A stretch of 64,000 bases of DNA from VRUE01 sp963697805 (lineage in GTDB: Bacteria; Actinomycetota; Thermoleophilia; Solirubrobacterales; 70-9), in contig CAVOPB010000002.1 in NCBI GenBank assembly GCA_963697805.1, positions 992,001-1,056,000 of the forward strand, written 5' to 3'. The position numbers were made by a program, and so were the translations under genes. A model generated the notes under the pieces. That model saw nothing but the letters and a program-made list of their open reading frames with translations, made no database searches and had not been told where the DNA came from. This document shows, piece by piece, positions 33,496 through 41,869 of the stretch (its first letter is position 1; each line of letters starts with the position of its first letter).

Positions 33496-33528
33496 GTCAC
33501 CGTACGTGACTTTCGTCACGCTTGTCAC
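33496..33528. promoter_or_regulatory. GTCAC/GTGAC array upstream of the PAS-MBL operon
   Basis: GTCAC 33496-33500, GTGAC 33506-33510, GTCAC 33515-33519, GTCAC 33524-33528. The first two and the second and third form inverted pairs (CGTGAC-TTTC-GTCACG). Likely repeated sites for one DNA-binding protein. Confidence 0.45.
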
Positions 33529-33541
33529 CTGCCCTGACTGT

Positions 33542-33586
33542 TGCCGTCGAGGTTAGGTCCGGTATCCGGACCTAACCTCGACGGCA
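33542..33586 (-). terminator. 21-bp perfect hairpin behind the anti-sigma gene
   Basis: Arms 33542-33562 and 33566-33586 are perfectly complementary (21 bp) around a TAT loop. It lies seven bases after the anti-sigma stop on the minus strand. There is no U-tract, so it is either a U-less terminator or a structured element with another role. Confidence 0.55.
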
Positions 33587-33592
33587 TGGGTG

Positions 33593-34264
33593 TCAGCTCT
33601 CCGTCGCCCCTCCGACCGGGGCGACGAAGGTCCTCTTGCCGACCCTGATCCCGATCGCCTCGGTACGTGCCAGGTCGAGGCCGGAGCTGAGGGTCGCCTG
33701 TGAGTCGTCTCCCCATCGGTAGCGGAACGAGCCCGCCGAGAGCCGTGATCCGTCCTTTGCCTCGAGGAAGACCCGGCAGAGTTCGCCCGAGCGCACGCCG
33801 TTGACGTAGACGTGGACCTCGGTCCCGAACGGCCGCGGTTCGAGCCGGGCGCCGATCTTCATCTTCGCCGGCAGGTCGGTGAAGGCGATGTCCTGGGCGG
33901 GCCCCCCGCCGCCGCCTCCGGGGAGGATGAAGATCGCCAGCATCGCCGCCGCGACCGCCGCCGTGGCGCCGCCCAGCGACAGGCCGAGCCGCAGTCGGCG
34001 CCGCCGCGAGTGCCGTCGCTCGCCGCCGATCGAGGCCATGACCCGGTCACCGAGCCCGCGCGGCAGCGAGGGGGCGGACCCGAGGCGCTCGGGATCTGCC
34101 AGCGGCAGCAGGAGGGCGACCGACTCGAGCGACTCGAGCTCGGCGCGGCAGCTGGGACAGCCCTCGAGATGGGCGTCGAGCCCGGCGCGCTCGTCGTCGG
34201 CAAGGTGGCCGAGCGCGTAGGCGCCCAGCGACTCGCGCCACTCTCGGCAGGGGTCAGCCGTCAT
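33593..34264 (-). CDS. anti-sigma factor with zinc-finger N-terminus
   Basis: 223 residues. N-terminal ZAS domain with HLEGCPSC (His32, Cys36, Cys39) and Cys6 for zinc, a basic stretch, one membrane helix at about 92-115 (SLGGATAAVAAAMLAIFILP), and an extracytoplasmic RskA-like C-terminal domain (GTEVHVYVNGVRSGELCRVF). Should hold the ECF sigma factor encoded just upstream at the membrane until released by proteolysis or redox change. ATG 34264 overlaps the sigma gene by 11 bases. Two extra Cys-containing loops are absent. Confidence 0.88.
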   Translation of the reverse strand: MTADPCREWRESLGAYALGHLADDERAGLDAHLEGCPSCRAELESLESVALLLPLADPERLGSAPSLPRGLGDRVMASIGGERRHSRRRRLRLGLSLGGATAAVAAAMLAIFILPGGGGGGPAQDIAFTDLPAKMKIGARLEPRPFGTEVHVYVNGVRSGELCRVFLEAKDGSRLSAGSFRYRWGDDSQATLSSGLDLARTEAIGIRVGKRTFVAPVGGATES

Positions 34265-34763
34265 ATCCGGTCTCCTCGAGGGCAACCCGGAGCGCCCTCA
34301 GGCCGTAGTAGACGCGGCTCTTCACGGTACCCTCGGGCACGCCCAGTTCCTCGGCGATCTCCGCATAGGGCCGACCACGGTAGAAGCTCTCGACGATCAC
34401 CCGCCTGTGGTCATCGCCGATCCGCCGCAGCGCCTCCTCGACCTGCCACGAGAGCAGCACCTCGCCCAGGGGCTCGACCGAGGGCTCGATCCCGCCCTCG
34501 GCGACGCTCGGGCGCGCCGCGCGGGCACGCCCGAGGTCGATGACGACGTTGCGCAGGATCGCGAACAGCCAGGTCCGCAGTGACCCGATCTGGGGGTCGA
34601 ACCGCTCGCCCGCCCGCCAGGCACGGACGAAGGTTTCCTGGACCGCCTCTTCGGCCAGGCCGGAATCACCCAGCGACCGGACCGCGAAGCCGTAGAGCTC
34701 GGGACCGTGCGCCGAGTAGGCCTCGCGGACGTCCTGCTCCCGGGTCAGTGCTCCGGAAGCCAT
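34254..34763 (-). CDS. ECF RNA polymerase sigma factor
   Basis: 169 residues. Region 2 (YGFAVRSLGDSGLAEEAVQE, FVRAWRAGERFDP, LRTWLFAILRNVVIDLGRAR) and region 4 with its helix-turn-helix (YAEIAEELGVPEGTVKSRVY). Paired with the ZAS anti-sigma factor downstream. Similar to SigK/SigL-like actinobacterial ECF factors; regulon unknown. ATG start at 34763. Confidence 0.9.
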   Translation of the reverse strand: MASGALTREQDVREAYSAHGPELYGFAVRSLGDSGLAEEAVQETFVRAWRAGERFDPQIGSLRTWLFAILRNVVIDLGRARAARPSVAEGGIEPSVEPLGEVLLSWQVEEALRRIGDDHRRVIVESFYRGRPYAEIAEELGVPEGTVKSRVYYGLRALRVALEETGYDG

Positions 34764-34883
34764 CTGGGGATGATTGGGAAGAAATTGGCTGCCACGGCTC
34801 TCCGGGATACGAGCAGCCCGACGCCGGGGTTCAGCCCGGCACCCTGGACTTGGCGACGCCCCCGACGGCGCCGCCCCGTCCGC

Positions 34884-35027
34884 CTAGAGTTTGCCGATCT
34901 TGAAGATTTTGGTGCCGCAGTCGGGGCACACACCCTGGATCGCAGGGCGACCGTTTTTCATGGTCACCTGTTTTGGATCCTTGATCTCGACCTTCTTGCG
35001 CTCTTTGACGCAGTAGCCCTCAGGCAT
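34884..35027 (-). CDS. DUF5679 small zinc-ribbon-like protein
   Basis: 47 residues: MPEGYCVKERKKVEIKDPKQ, then NGRPAIQGVCPDCGTKIFKI. Many relatives have CVKC near the N-terminus; here the second Cys is Glu, leaving three Cys (6, 34, 37). Strong Shine-Dalgarno AAAGGAGG before the ATG at 35027. Possibly a ribosome- or nucleic-acid-associated knuckle; function unknown. Confidence 0.82.
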   Translation of the reverse strand: MPEGYCVKERKKVEIKDPKQVTMKNGRPAIQGVCPDCGTKIFKIGKL

Positions 35028-35151
35028 CAGGGGGCCTCCTTTCGTGCCGATCTCGGCAAGCTCGCGTTGGTGCGCGAGGTGGATTGCGGGCGACTGTAGC
35101 CGAGAGAGGGGACGAAAAGGGCAAACATCGTGCGAATCAGCACAAAACTCT

Positions 35152-35514
35152 CTACGGTTTCGCGCTTTCCGGGGCTTTTTCTTTTTCGCCGCCGGAGTTG
35201 CCAGACCCCGATTTCCCCTTGCCATTGGAGGATTCGAGTTCTTCGACCTGGATCTGCAGAGCCTCGACTTCAGCTTTCAGCGCCGCGGCTCTTAAGCGCC
35301 CGCCTGAGGCGGAGTCGATGCGGACTTCGAGTTCCTGCTGCAGGGTCTGGACGTCGCCTTCGCTGACCGCCCCTTCGCGGGTGTCGATCGCGAGGTAGAT
35401 GGCGGTCCCGGCGATCGCGATCGCGATCACGGCAAGCGCCAGCATCACCTTCGTGCGGATGCCGAGCTTGCGCTCAACCTCCCCTATCCATGCGCGCAGC
35501 CCGTCGAGCCCCAT
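35152..35514 (-). CDS. single-span membrane protein with coiled coil
   Basis: 120 residues. N-terminal amphipathic segment, one membrane helix (MLALAVIAIAIAGTAIYLAI, about 24-43), a coiled coil (VSEGDVQTLQQELEVRIDSA and LKAEVEALQIQVEELESSNG) and a low-complexity Gly/Ser/Lys/Glu tail. No recognised family. Leaderless-type start, TAACTT seven bases before the ATG at 35514. Codons are richer in GAA and AAA than neighbours near the 3' end. Confidence 0.65.
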   Translation of the reverse strand: MGLDGLRAWIGEVERKLGIRTKVMLALAVIAIAIAGTAIYLAIDTREGAVSEGDVQTLQQELEVRIDSASGGRLRAAALKAEVEALQIQVEELESSNGKGKSGSGNSGGEKEKAPESAKP

Positions 35515-35521
35515 TGGCCCT

Positions 35522-35527
35522 AAGTTA
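35522..35527 (-). promoter_or_regulatory. -10 box (TAACTT), leaderless
   Basis: TAACTT on the minus strand ends seven bases before ATG 35514. Confidence 0.4.
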
Positions 35528-35607
35528 GTCGAGAAGCGGGTCGGGAGTTTCCTCGACTACGCTCCGCACGACCCACTTCACACCCCGGAAGCCAAGGAGA
35601 ACCCCGA

Positions 35608-36765
35608 ATGCCCGATGCTGTGATCGTCGATACCGTCCGCACGCCGATCGGCCGTGCCTTCAAGGGCTCGCTCGCCTCGCTGCGCCCGGAGGAGACCGGC
35701 GCCTACGTCGTCGACCAGCTGCTCGATCGCAACCCCGAGGTCGACCCGGCCTCGATCGAGGACGTCTTCTGCGGCGTCGGCATGCCGCAGGGCCTGGAGG
35801 CCTTCAACATCGGCCGCATCATCTCGCTGCTCTCCGAGAAGCTGCCGCAGACCGTCAACGGGGTCACCGTCTCCCGCTACTGCTCCTCGAGCCTCGACGC
35901 TATCCGCCACGCGGGCAACGCGATCAAGGCGGGCGAGGGCGACGTCTACATCGCCGCCGGAGTCGAGTGGGTGAGCAAGTTCAATGAGCGCACCGAGCCG
36001 GCCGGCGCCGACGACCGCAACCCGAACCTGATCGGCGAGAACGGGCAGCCCAACGCCTACATCGACATGGGCCTGACCGCGGTCAACGTCGCCGAAAAAT
36101 ATGAGGTCAGTCGCGCCGATATGGACAAGTTCGCGCAGCGCTCGCAGGAACTGGCGGTCAAATCGCAGGAGGACGGGTTCTTCGACCGCGAAATCGTCCC
36201 GGTCAAGCTCGAGGACGGAACCGAGGTCGCCAAGGACGACGGCCCGCGCGCGTCCTCGACCCTCGAGAAGCTCTCCGAACTGCCCGAGGCCTTCGGCGGC
36301 GGCGGCGTCACGGCCGGCAACTCCTGCCCGCTCAACGACGGCGCCGCCGCGGTGCTGCTGATGAGCGACACCAAGGCCGAGGAGCTTGGCCTCACCCCGC
36401 GGGCGCGGATCGTCACCGCCGCGACATGGGGCAATGAGCCCGAGTACATGGGCGTGGCTCCGATCGGCGCGATCAAGAAGGTGCTGGACAGGGCCGGGAT
36501 GACGATCGACGACGTCGGCGCGGTCGAGCTCAACGAGGCCTTCGCCGCGCAGGTGATCCCGATCATGGACGAGTGCGACATCCCGCTCGAGAAGCTCAAC
36601 ACCCACGGTGGGGCGATCGCCCTCGGCCACCCGTTCGGGATGACCGGGGCCCGGATCATGGGCACGCTGCTGAACGCGATGGAGACCGACGATCACCAGG
36701 TCGGCCTGGAGACGATGTGCGTCGCCGGGGGGCAAGGGAAGGCAATGCTCGTCGAACGTGTTTGA
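35608..36765 (+). CDS. acetyl-CoA C-acyltransferase (thiolase)
   Basis: 385 residues, normal length. Nucleophile Cys in SRYCSSSLDA (about 92), the conserved NTHGGAIALGHPFGMTGAR with active-site His (~335), and the second Cys in MCVAGGQGKA. Degradative (FadA-like) thiolase rather than biosynthetic by these motifs, cleaving 3-ketoacyl-CoA. ATG 35608 has AAGGAGAA upstream. An enoyl-CoA hydratase and a thioesterase follow on the same strand, so beta-oxidation or related acyl-CoA turnover is likely. Confidence 0.92.
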   Translation: MPDAVIVDTVRTPIGRAFKGSLASLRPEETGAYVVDQLLDRNPEVDPASIEDVFCGVGMPQGLEAFNIGRIISLLSEKLPQTVNGVTVSRYCSSSLDAIRHAGNAIKAGEGDVYIAAGVEWVSKFNERTEPAGADDRNPNLIGENGQPNAYIDMGLTAVNVAEKYEVSRADMDKFAQRSQELAVKSQEDGFFDREIVPVKLEDGTEVAKDDGPRASSTLEKLSELPEAFGGGGVTAGNSCPLNDGAAAVLLMSDTKAEELGLTPRARIVTAATWGNEPEYMGVAPIGAIKKVLDRAGMTIDDVGAVELNEAFAAQVIPIMDECDIPLEKLNTHGGAIALGHPFGMTGARIMGTLLNAMETDDHQVGLETMCVAGGQGKAMLVERV

Positions 36766-36864
36766 GGGGGTCTGACCGGCGCATATCTGCGTCCTCGGTC
36801 GCTCGTGTGCAGGAGCACACGTCGCTCCCTGCGTCCTTGATCTGCTTGATCGGACCCCCTCAAA
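36761..36864 (+). other. nested inverted repeats between thiolase and hydratase genes
   Basis: Outer arms TTTGAGGGGGTC (36761-36772) and its reverse complement (36853-36864) enclose an inner hairpin GTGTGC-AGGA-GCACAC at about 36805-36820. The left arm spans the thiolase stop codon. It could be a terminator or a processed RNA structure. Confidence 0.5.
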
Positions 36865-36872
36865 TAGAGGAA

Positions 36873-36878
36873 TAGGGT
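36873..36878 (+). promoter_or_regulatory. -10 box (TAGGGT), leaderless
   Basis: TAGGGT ends nine bases before ATG 36888 and directly abuts the alternative GTG 36879, which favours the ATG. Confidence 0.45.
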
Positions 36879-36887
36879 GTGGATTCG

Positions 36888-37802
36888 ATGGAGCGCCTGG
36901 AAACGCTGACCTATGAGGCCGATGGGCGGGTCGCCCGGATCACGCTGAACCGACCCGAGCGCGGCAACGGGATCACGCCGCGGATGCCGGTCGAGATCGC
37001 GGCCTGCGTCGAGCGCGCCAACCTCGACCCCGAGGTCCACGCGATCGCGCTGGCGGGCAACGGGACTGGGTTCTGCGGCGGATACGACCTGGTCGCCTCG
37101 GCCGAGGGTGAGATGACCGACCTCGGCGGGATCGATGCGCCTCCCGGCTCTCCGCTCGACCCGGCGACGATCGGCGCCAACCACGCCCCCGGGACCAACT
37201 GGGACCCGGTCACCGACTTCCAGTTCATGTGGCGAAACGTCCGCGGCTTCATGAGCCTCTTCCACTCCGAGAAGCCCGTCATCTGCAAGGTCCACGGCTA
37301 CTGCGTCGCCGGCGGCACCGACATGGCGCTCTGCTCCGATCTGCTGCTGATCGCCTCCGACGCCAAGATCGGCTACCCGCCGGCGCGGGTCTGGGGCTCG
37401 CCGACGACGGCTCTGTGGACCGCCCGGGTCGGCCCGATGCGGGCCAAGCGGCTGTTGCTCACCGGCGACTCGCTGACCGGCGAGCAGGCGGCCGAGTGGG
37501 GGCTGGCGACCGAGGCCGCGCCGCCGGGGGAGCTCGACGAGCGCTTCGAGGGCCTGCTCGAGCGCGTCGCGCGGCTGCCGATCAACCAGCTGGTGATGAT
37601 GAAGATGCTGGTCAACCAGTCGCTCTACGCCCAGGGCCTGCATCAGACGCAGCTGCTGGGGACCTTCTTCGACGGGGTCGCCCGCCACACCGAGGAGGGG
37701 CATGACTTCGTCCGCCGCGCCGCCGAGGGCGGTTTCCGCGAAGCGGTGCGCGAACGCGACGAGCCGTTCGGCGACCACGGGTTGGAGGGATTCGGAGTTT
37801 GA
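36888..37802 (+). CDS. enoyl-CoA hydratase/isomerase family protein
   Basis: 304 residues of the crotonase fold. VARITLNRPERGNGITPRMP opens it; oxyanion-hole segments are AGNGTGFCGGYDLVAS and CKVHGYCVAGGTDMALCSD. An unusually long loop after the first (about 40 residues, containing GGIDAPPGSPLDP) separates the two. The usual catalytic Glu pair is not evident at its standard places, so it may be an isomerase or another crotonase rather than a true hydratase. Start 36888 chosen from the -10 position; GTG 36879 adds three residues. Confidence 0.82.
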   Translation: MERLETLTYEADGRVARITLNRPERGNGITPRMPVEIAACVERANLDPEVHAIALAGNGTGFCGGYDLVASAEGEMTDLGGIDAPPGSPLDPATIGANHAPGTNWDPVTDFQFMWRNVRGFMSLFHSEKPVICKVHGYCVAGGTDMALCSDLLLIASDAKIGYPPARVWGSPTTALWTARVGPMRAKRLLLTGDSLTGEQAAEWGLATEAAPPGELDERFEGLLERVARLPINQLVMMKMLVNQSLYAQGLHQTQLLGTFFDGVARHTEEGHDFVRRAAEGGFREAVRERDEPFGDHGLEGFGV

Positions 37803-37803
37803 C

Positions 37804-37809
37804 TAGGGT
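37804..37809 (+). promoter_or_regulatory. -10 box (TAGGGT), leaderless
   Basis: TAGGGT ends nine bases before ATG 37819. Confidence 0.45.
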
Positions 37810-37818
37810 CCCGCGGCG

Positions 37819-38280
37819 ATGAGCGATCCGCACCCGCATCCCAGCTCGACGATCACGCCCGACAGTGTCCGTGCGTTCCTCCCGGGCAGCTTCCCCGGCG
37901 ACCTCGGGATCGAACCGATCGAGATCGAGAACGACCTTGCGCGTGGGCACATCGTCGTCGACAAGCGCCATCTGCATCCAGGCGGCTTCGTCCACGGTGG
38001 GGTCTGGACCGCGCTCGGAGACACCGTCGCCGCCTGGTCGACGTTCCGCAACATCCCCCCTGGGCACAACTTCACGACGATCGAGCTGAAGCTGAACGTC
38101 TTCGCGGCAGGGGTCCTGGGCGACGAGATCATCGCCACCGGCGAGCCGCTCCACGTCGGCCGCAGCACGGTCGTGATCGAGGTCAAGATCGAGCGCCGGC
38201 GCGAGGGCCACGAGCCCCGCAACGCCGCCAACCTGATCGTGACGCAGTTCGTGCTCGCCCCGGAGGGGGCGTCGGGCTAG
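37819..38280 (+). CDS. PaaI-family hotdog thioesterase
   Basis: 153 residues, one hotdog domain. HLHPGGFVHGGVWTALGDTV is the PaaI signature (HGG with the following Asp), then NFTTIELKLNVFAAGV. Hydrolyses acyl- or aryl-CoA thioesters; position after thiolase and hydratase suggests a release valve for stalled acyl-CoAs. The stop overlaps the converging P-type ATPase stop by four bases. Confidence 0.87.
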   Translation: MSDPHPHPSSTITPDSVRAFLPGSFPGDLGIEPIEIENDLARGHIVVDKRHLHPGGFVHGGVWTALGDTVAAWSTFRNIPPGHNFTTIELKLNVFAAGVLGDEIIATGEPLHVGRSTVVIEVKIERRREGHEPRNAANLIVTQFVLAPEGASG

Positions 38281-40700
38281 GCCCCCGCGTCGGCGGCTTC
38301 GACAGCTTCGACCGCCGGCGAGGCGGGGCCGCCGAGATGTTCGATCTGGGGCAGGCGCCAGAGCAGGCTGGCGATTGTCAGCCCGATAGCGGCGGCGAGC
38401 AGCGCCAGGAACCACTGGCTCGAGCTGAGCAGCGTCATTTCGAAGAAATCGCGCAGTGGGGCGATCGCGAGGATCCCGGCGTAGGCGGCTCCCAGCCCGA
38501 TCACCATCACCAGCATGTATCCCTGGACCGCGATGTGCTCACGGCCGGGCCCACGCTCGAGCAGGAGGACGAAGGCGAGGCCGAGCACGATCAGGGTCGT
38601 CGTCGCCGCGGTCCGCCCCGCCTCGAGCGAGCCGCCGAAGACGGTGTCGACGAAGAAGAACGAGATGATCGAGCCGAGCGCGATCCCGATCCCGGCGGGG
38701 ACCGCGAAGACGGCCAGCGCCCGCATCAGGTACCCCCGGTAGAGCGGCCCGTCGGATGGGGCCAGCGCGAGCACGAAGGAGGGGATCCCGATTGTCAGGA
38801 ACGCGGCGAGCGTGAGGTGGCGGGGCAGGAAGGGAAAGGTGAAGCCCGGCACTGCGACCAGCAGGATCAGCGCCGCTGCATAGACGGACTTGGTCAGGTA
38901 CAGCCGCCCCAGCCGGTGGATGTTGCGGGCGATCCGCCGCCCCTCGCCGACCGCTTCCGGCAGGCGGGAGAACTCGTCCTTCAGCAGGACGACGTCGGCG
39001 ATCCCCTTCGTCACCTGGGCGCCGGAGCCCATCCCGACCGCGAGTCGCGCCTGCTTCAGCGCCGGGACGTCGTTGACCCCGTCGCCGATCATCGCCGTGT
39101 AGCGGCCCGACTCGCGCAGCGCCTGGACCAGGTCCCGCTTCTGCTCGGGCGCGATCCGGCAGAAGATCGTGTTGCGCTGGGCGACCTCGGCGAGGGCATC
39201 CGGGTCGGTGGGAAGGTCGGGGCCGTCGACGACCCCGGCGTCGCGCGGCACCCCGACCGCGTAGGCGACCGCGGTCACCGTTGACCGCGCGTCGCCGGAG
39301 ATCAGCTTCAGGTCGACGTCTTCCTCGCGGATCGAGGCAATCGTCTCCGCGGCATCGGGGCGCAGGGTCTCTTCGAGGACGATCAGCGCCACCGGCTTCA
39401 GCGTCGGCGGCGGGTTCCCGGCCGGCTCATCGGGCAGGGCCCCGGCCGATTCGCCGAAGGCGACGACCCGCCTGCCCGCTTCGGTTTCCTGCTCCAGCTT
39501 CCGCTTCAGACCGGGGGTCATCGTCAGTGCTCCGGACTGCTCGAGGATGTCGGGCGCTCCCAGCACGTAGCTCGTCGCCCCGAACCGCAGCCCGCTCCAC
39601 TTCCAGACCGAGGAGAACGGGACCTCGCCGCTGACCCTGCCGGACTGGACCGGGAAGCTGGAGGCGATCGCCTCGAGGGTTCGGTTGCGCTCGCCGGCGC
39701 TCGAGGCGAACCGCCCCAGCGCCCGTTCCGCCGCCTCCTGTTCGACCGACTCGGCGATCTCGATCCCGAGCAGCCTCAGCTTTCCGTCGGTCAGCGTCCC
39801 GGTCTTGTCGACACAGATCGTGTCGACCGCGGCGAGGCTCTCGGTCGCGCTCATCTGCTGGACGAGCGTGTCGCGGCCGGCGAGGCGGACCGCGGCGACC
39901 GCGAAGGTGACGCTCATCAGCAGCACCAGGCCCTCGGGGATCAGCGTCACGAGCCCCGCGGTCGCCGTCTGCGCCGCCTCGACCAGGTCGACGCTGCGCA
40001 GCTGGAAGGTCAGCAGCAGGATCGCCGCCAGCGGGATCATCACGTAGGTGCAGACGACGATCACCCGGTTGACCTCGCCCTGCAGCGGCGAGGGAGGGTG
40101 GCGGAACGCGCGCGCCTCGCCGGCGAGCTTGCCGGCGTAGCTCTCCTCGCGAACCGCGTCGACGCGGTAGCTGCCCGAGCCCGAGAGGCAGAAGGAGCCC
40201 GACAGCGCCCGGTCGCCGAGGCCCTTGCGGATGCCGTCGGCCTCGCCGGTCAGCAATGCCTCGTCGAGGGTCAGCCCGCGGCTGGCGACCACCTCGCCGT
40301 CGGCGACGAGCTGGTCGCCCGGCTCGACAACGACGATGTCGCCGGGCACGACCTCATCGGCGAGGAGCTCGGTGACGCTGCCGTCGCGGACGACCTTTGC
40401 CCTCGGGGCGACGAGCACCGCCAGCTCGTCGAGGGTCCGCTTCGCCTTCAGCTCCTGGCGGATCCCGATGTAGGAGTTGATGATCGCGATCACGCCGAAG
40501 ACGGCGTCGGCGAACAGGCCGAGCAGGAGCATCAGGGCGAAGAAGACGCCGATGATCGCGTTGAACAGGGTGAAGACGTTGCCGGCGACGATCGTCGAGA
40601 CTGAGCGCGAGGACGTTTCCGGCGGCGGCCCGAGGTCATGGAGCCGCTTCGCCGCCTCGCTGCTCGAGAGGCCTGTGGGGCGTTCGGGCTCGACGCTCAT
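38277..40700 (-). CDS. P-type cation-transporting ATPase (CtpE-like)
   Basis: 807 residues. Actuator TGEAD (151-155), phosphorylation site DKTGTLT (Asp298), ion-site helix TLIPEGLVLL (~252), hinge GDGVNDVPALKQ, and ten membrane segments. The overall order and N-terminal GLSSSEAAKRL resemble mycobacterial CtpE, a calcium importer, more than copper or zinc pumps: no heavy-metal CPx motif. Ion identity is inference. ATG 40700 preferred over TTG 40712. Confidence 0.87.
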   Translation of the reverse strand: MSVEPERPTGLSSSEAAKRLHDLGPPPETSSRSVSTIVAGNVFTLFNAIIGVFFALMLLLGLFADAVFGVIAIINSYIGIRQELKAKRTLDELAVLVAPRAKVVRDGSVTELLADEVVPGDIVVVEPGDQLVADGEVVASRGLTLDEALLTGEADGIRKGLGDRALSGSFCLSGSGSYRVDAVREESYAGKLAGEARAFRHPPSPLQGEVNRVIVVCTYVMIPLAAILLLTFQLRSVDLVEAAQTATAGLVTLIPEGLVLLMSVTFAVAAVRLAGRDTLVQQMSATESLAAVDTICVDKTGTLTDGKLRLLGIEIAESVEQEAAERALGRFASSAGERNRTLEAIASSFPVQSGRVSGEVPFSSVWKWSGLRFGATSYVLGAPDILEQSGALTMTPGLKRKLEQETEAGRRVVAFGESAGALPDEPAGNPPPTLKPVALIVLEETLRPDAAETIASIREEDVDLKLISGDARSTVTAVAYAVGVPRDAGVVDGPDLPTDPDALAEVAQRNTIFCRIAPEQKRDLVQALRESGRYTAMIGDGVNDVPALKQARLAVGMGSGAQVTKGIADVVLLKDEFSRLPEAVGEGRRIARNIHRLGRLYLTKSVYAAALILLVAVPGFTFPFLPRHLTLAAFLTIGIPSFVLALAPSDGPLYRGYLMRALAVFAVPAGIGIALGSIISFFFVDTVFGGSLEAGRTAATTTLIVLGLAFVLLLERGPGREHIAVQGYMLVMVIGLGAAYAGILAIAPLRDFFEMTLLSSSQWFLALLAAAIGLTIASLLWRLPQIEHLGGPASPAVEAVEAADAGA

Positions 40701-40712
40701 CCGCCTATTCAA

Positions 40713-40718
40713 TAGGGT
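40713..40718 (+). promoter_or_regulatory. -10 box (TAGGGT), leaderless
   Basis: TAGGGT ends nine bases before ATG 40728. Confidence 0.45.
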
Positions 40719-40727
40719 CTCGAGCGG

Positions 40728-41789
40728 ATGGCGCTAAAGCTAGGACTCAACCTCGGCTATTGGGGCATCGGCCCCGCCGGGGAGGACGCGGTCGGGGTGG
40801 TCCAGGCCGCCGAGAGCGCAGGCTTCGAGTCGGTCTGGGCGGCCGAGTCCTACGGCTCCGACGTCGTCAGCGTTCTTGCCTGGCTCGCCCCGCAGACGAC
40901 GACGATCAACCTCGGCGCCGCGATCCTCCAGGTCCCGGCGCGGCCGCCGGCGGCGGCGGCGATGGCCGGGGCGACGATCGACAAACTCTCGGGCGGGCGC
41001 TTCATGTTCGGTTTCGGCCCGTCCGGCCCGCAGGTCTCGGAAGGCTGGTACGGCGTGCCCTATGCCAAGCCATGGGGCCGGACGCGCGAGTACATCGAGG
41101 TGGTCCGCGAGATCATCGCCCGCGAGGGCCCGGTCGATCACCAGGGCGAGCACTACCAGCTGCCGCTGCCGGGGGGCGAGGGCAAGGCGCTGAAGCTCAA
41201 CTTCCACCCGCTGCGCCACGAGATCCCGGTCTTCGTCGGGGCGATCGGCCGCAAATCGGTCGAGATGGCGGCAGAGATCTGCGATGGCTGGATTCCGATC
41301 TTCTTCAGCGTCGACGCCTTCGAGTCCACCTGGGGCGAGCATCTGGAGACGGGGTTCGCCAAGGGCGGGCGCGAGCGCTCCGACCTCGAGGTCTCACCGT
41401 CGCTGCAGGTCGCGATCGACGGCGACCTCGAGGCGGCGAAGAGCGTCGTCAAGGCCGGTCTCGTCCTCTACTTCGGCGGGATGGGAAGCCGCAAGACCAA
41501 CTTCTACGTCGATCTCGCGCACCGCTTCGGCTTCGGCGACGTCGCCGACGAGGTCCAGCGCCGCTATCAGGACGGTGACAAAGGGGGCGCCTACGAGGCG
41601 ATGCCGGACGAGATCGTCGAGGCGACCTCGCTGGTCGGCACCGAGCAGGAGGTCGCCCAGCGGGTCGAGCGTTTCCGCGGCGCCGGGATCGACCGCCTGA
41701 TCGTCTCGCCGGTGCATGTCGAGCGCGATCAGCAGCTGCACACGCTCGAGCGCCTGGCGGCGATCGCCGGTGTGCAGGCACCTGCCTGA
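40728..41789 (+). CDS. LLM-class F420-dependent oxidoreductase
   Basis: 353 residues of the luciferase-like monooxygenase TIM barrel. Marks are LNLGYWGIGPAGEDAVGVVQ, WAAESYGSDV, LGAAILQVPARPP, GRFMFGFGPSGPQVSEGWYG and VGAIGRKSVEMAAEICDGW. This pattern is typical of F420-dependent LLM enzymes of actinobacteria, hydride-transferring and without FMN. Substrate unknown. It is divergent from the P-type ATPase gene with a 27-base gap holding both promoters. Confidence 0.87.
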   Translation: MALKLGLNLGYWGIGPAGEDAVGVVQAAESAGFESVWAAESYGSDVVSVLAWLAPQTTTINLGAAILQVPARPPAAAAMAGATIDKLSGGRFMFGFGPSGPQVSEGWYGVPYAKPWGRTREYIEVVREIIAREGPVDHQGEHYQLPLPGGEGKALKLNFHPLRHEIPVFVGAIGRKSVEMAAEICDGWIPIFFSVDAFESTWGEHLETGFAKGGRERSDLEVSPSLQVAIDGDLEAAKSVVKAGLVLYFGGMGSRKTNFYVDLAHRFGFGDVADEVQRRYQDGDKGGAYEAMPDEIVEATSLVGTEQEVAQRVERFRGAGIDRLIVSPVHVERDQQLHTLERLAAIAGVQAPA

Positions 41790-41802
41790 ATGCCGGAATC
41801 GC

Positions 41803-41808
41803 GTAGTC
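41803..41808 (+). promoter_or_regulatory. -10 box (TAGTCT) of the pnt operon
   Basis: TAGTCT gives a leader of about 55 bases with GAGGCGAGGA shortly before ATG 41870; unlike most neighbours this gene has a leader and ribosome binding site. Confidence 0.35.
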
Positions 41809-41869
41809 TCTCGCGCCGCACCCGAGCCGAAGCGGGCCTTGCTAGGGCGAGCGAGGCGAGGAATTTGTG

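Noticed and set aside
35578..36735. Long open frame antisense to the thiolase gene (~385 codons)
   Set aside because: A shadow frame: high GC makes antisense frames open. Composition is Asp/Arg/Leu/Val-rich with no domain, and the plus-strand thiolase is certain.
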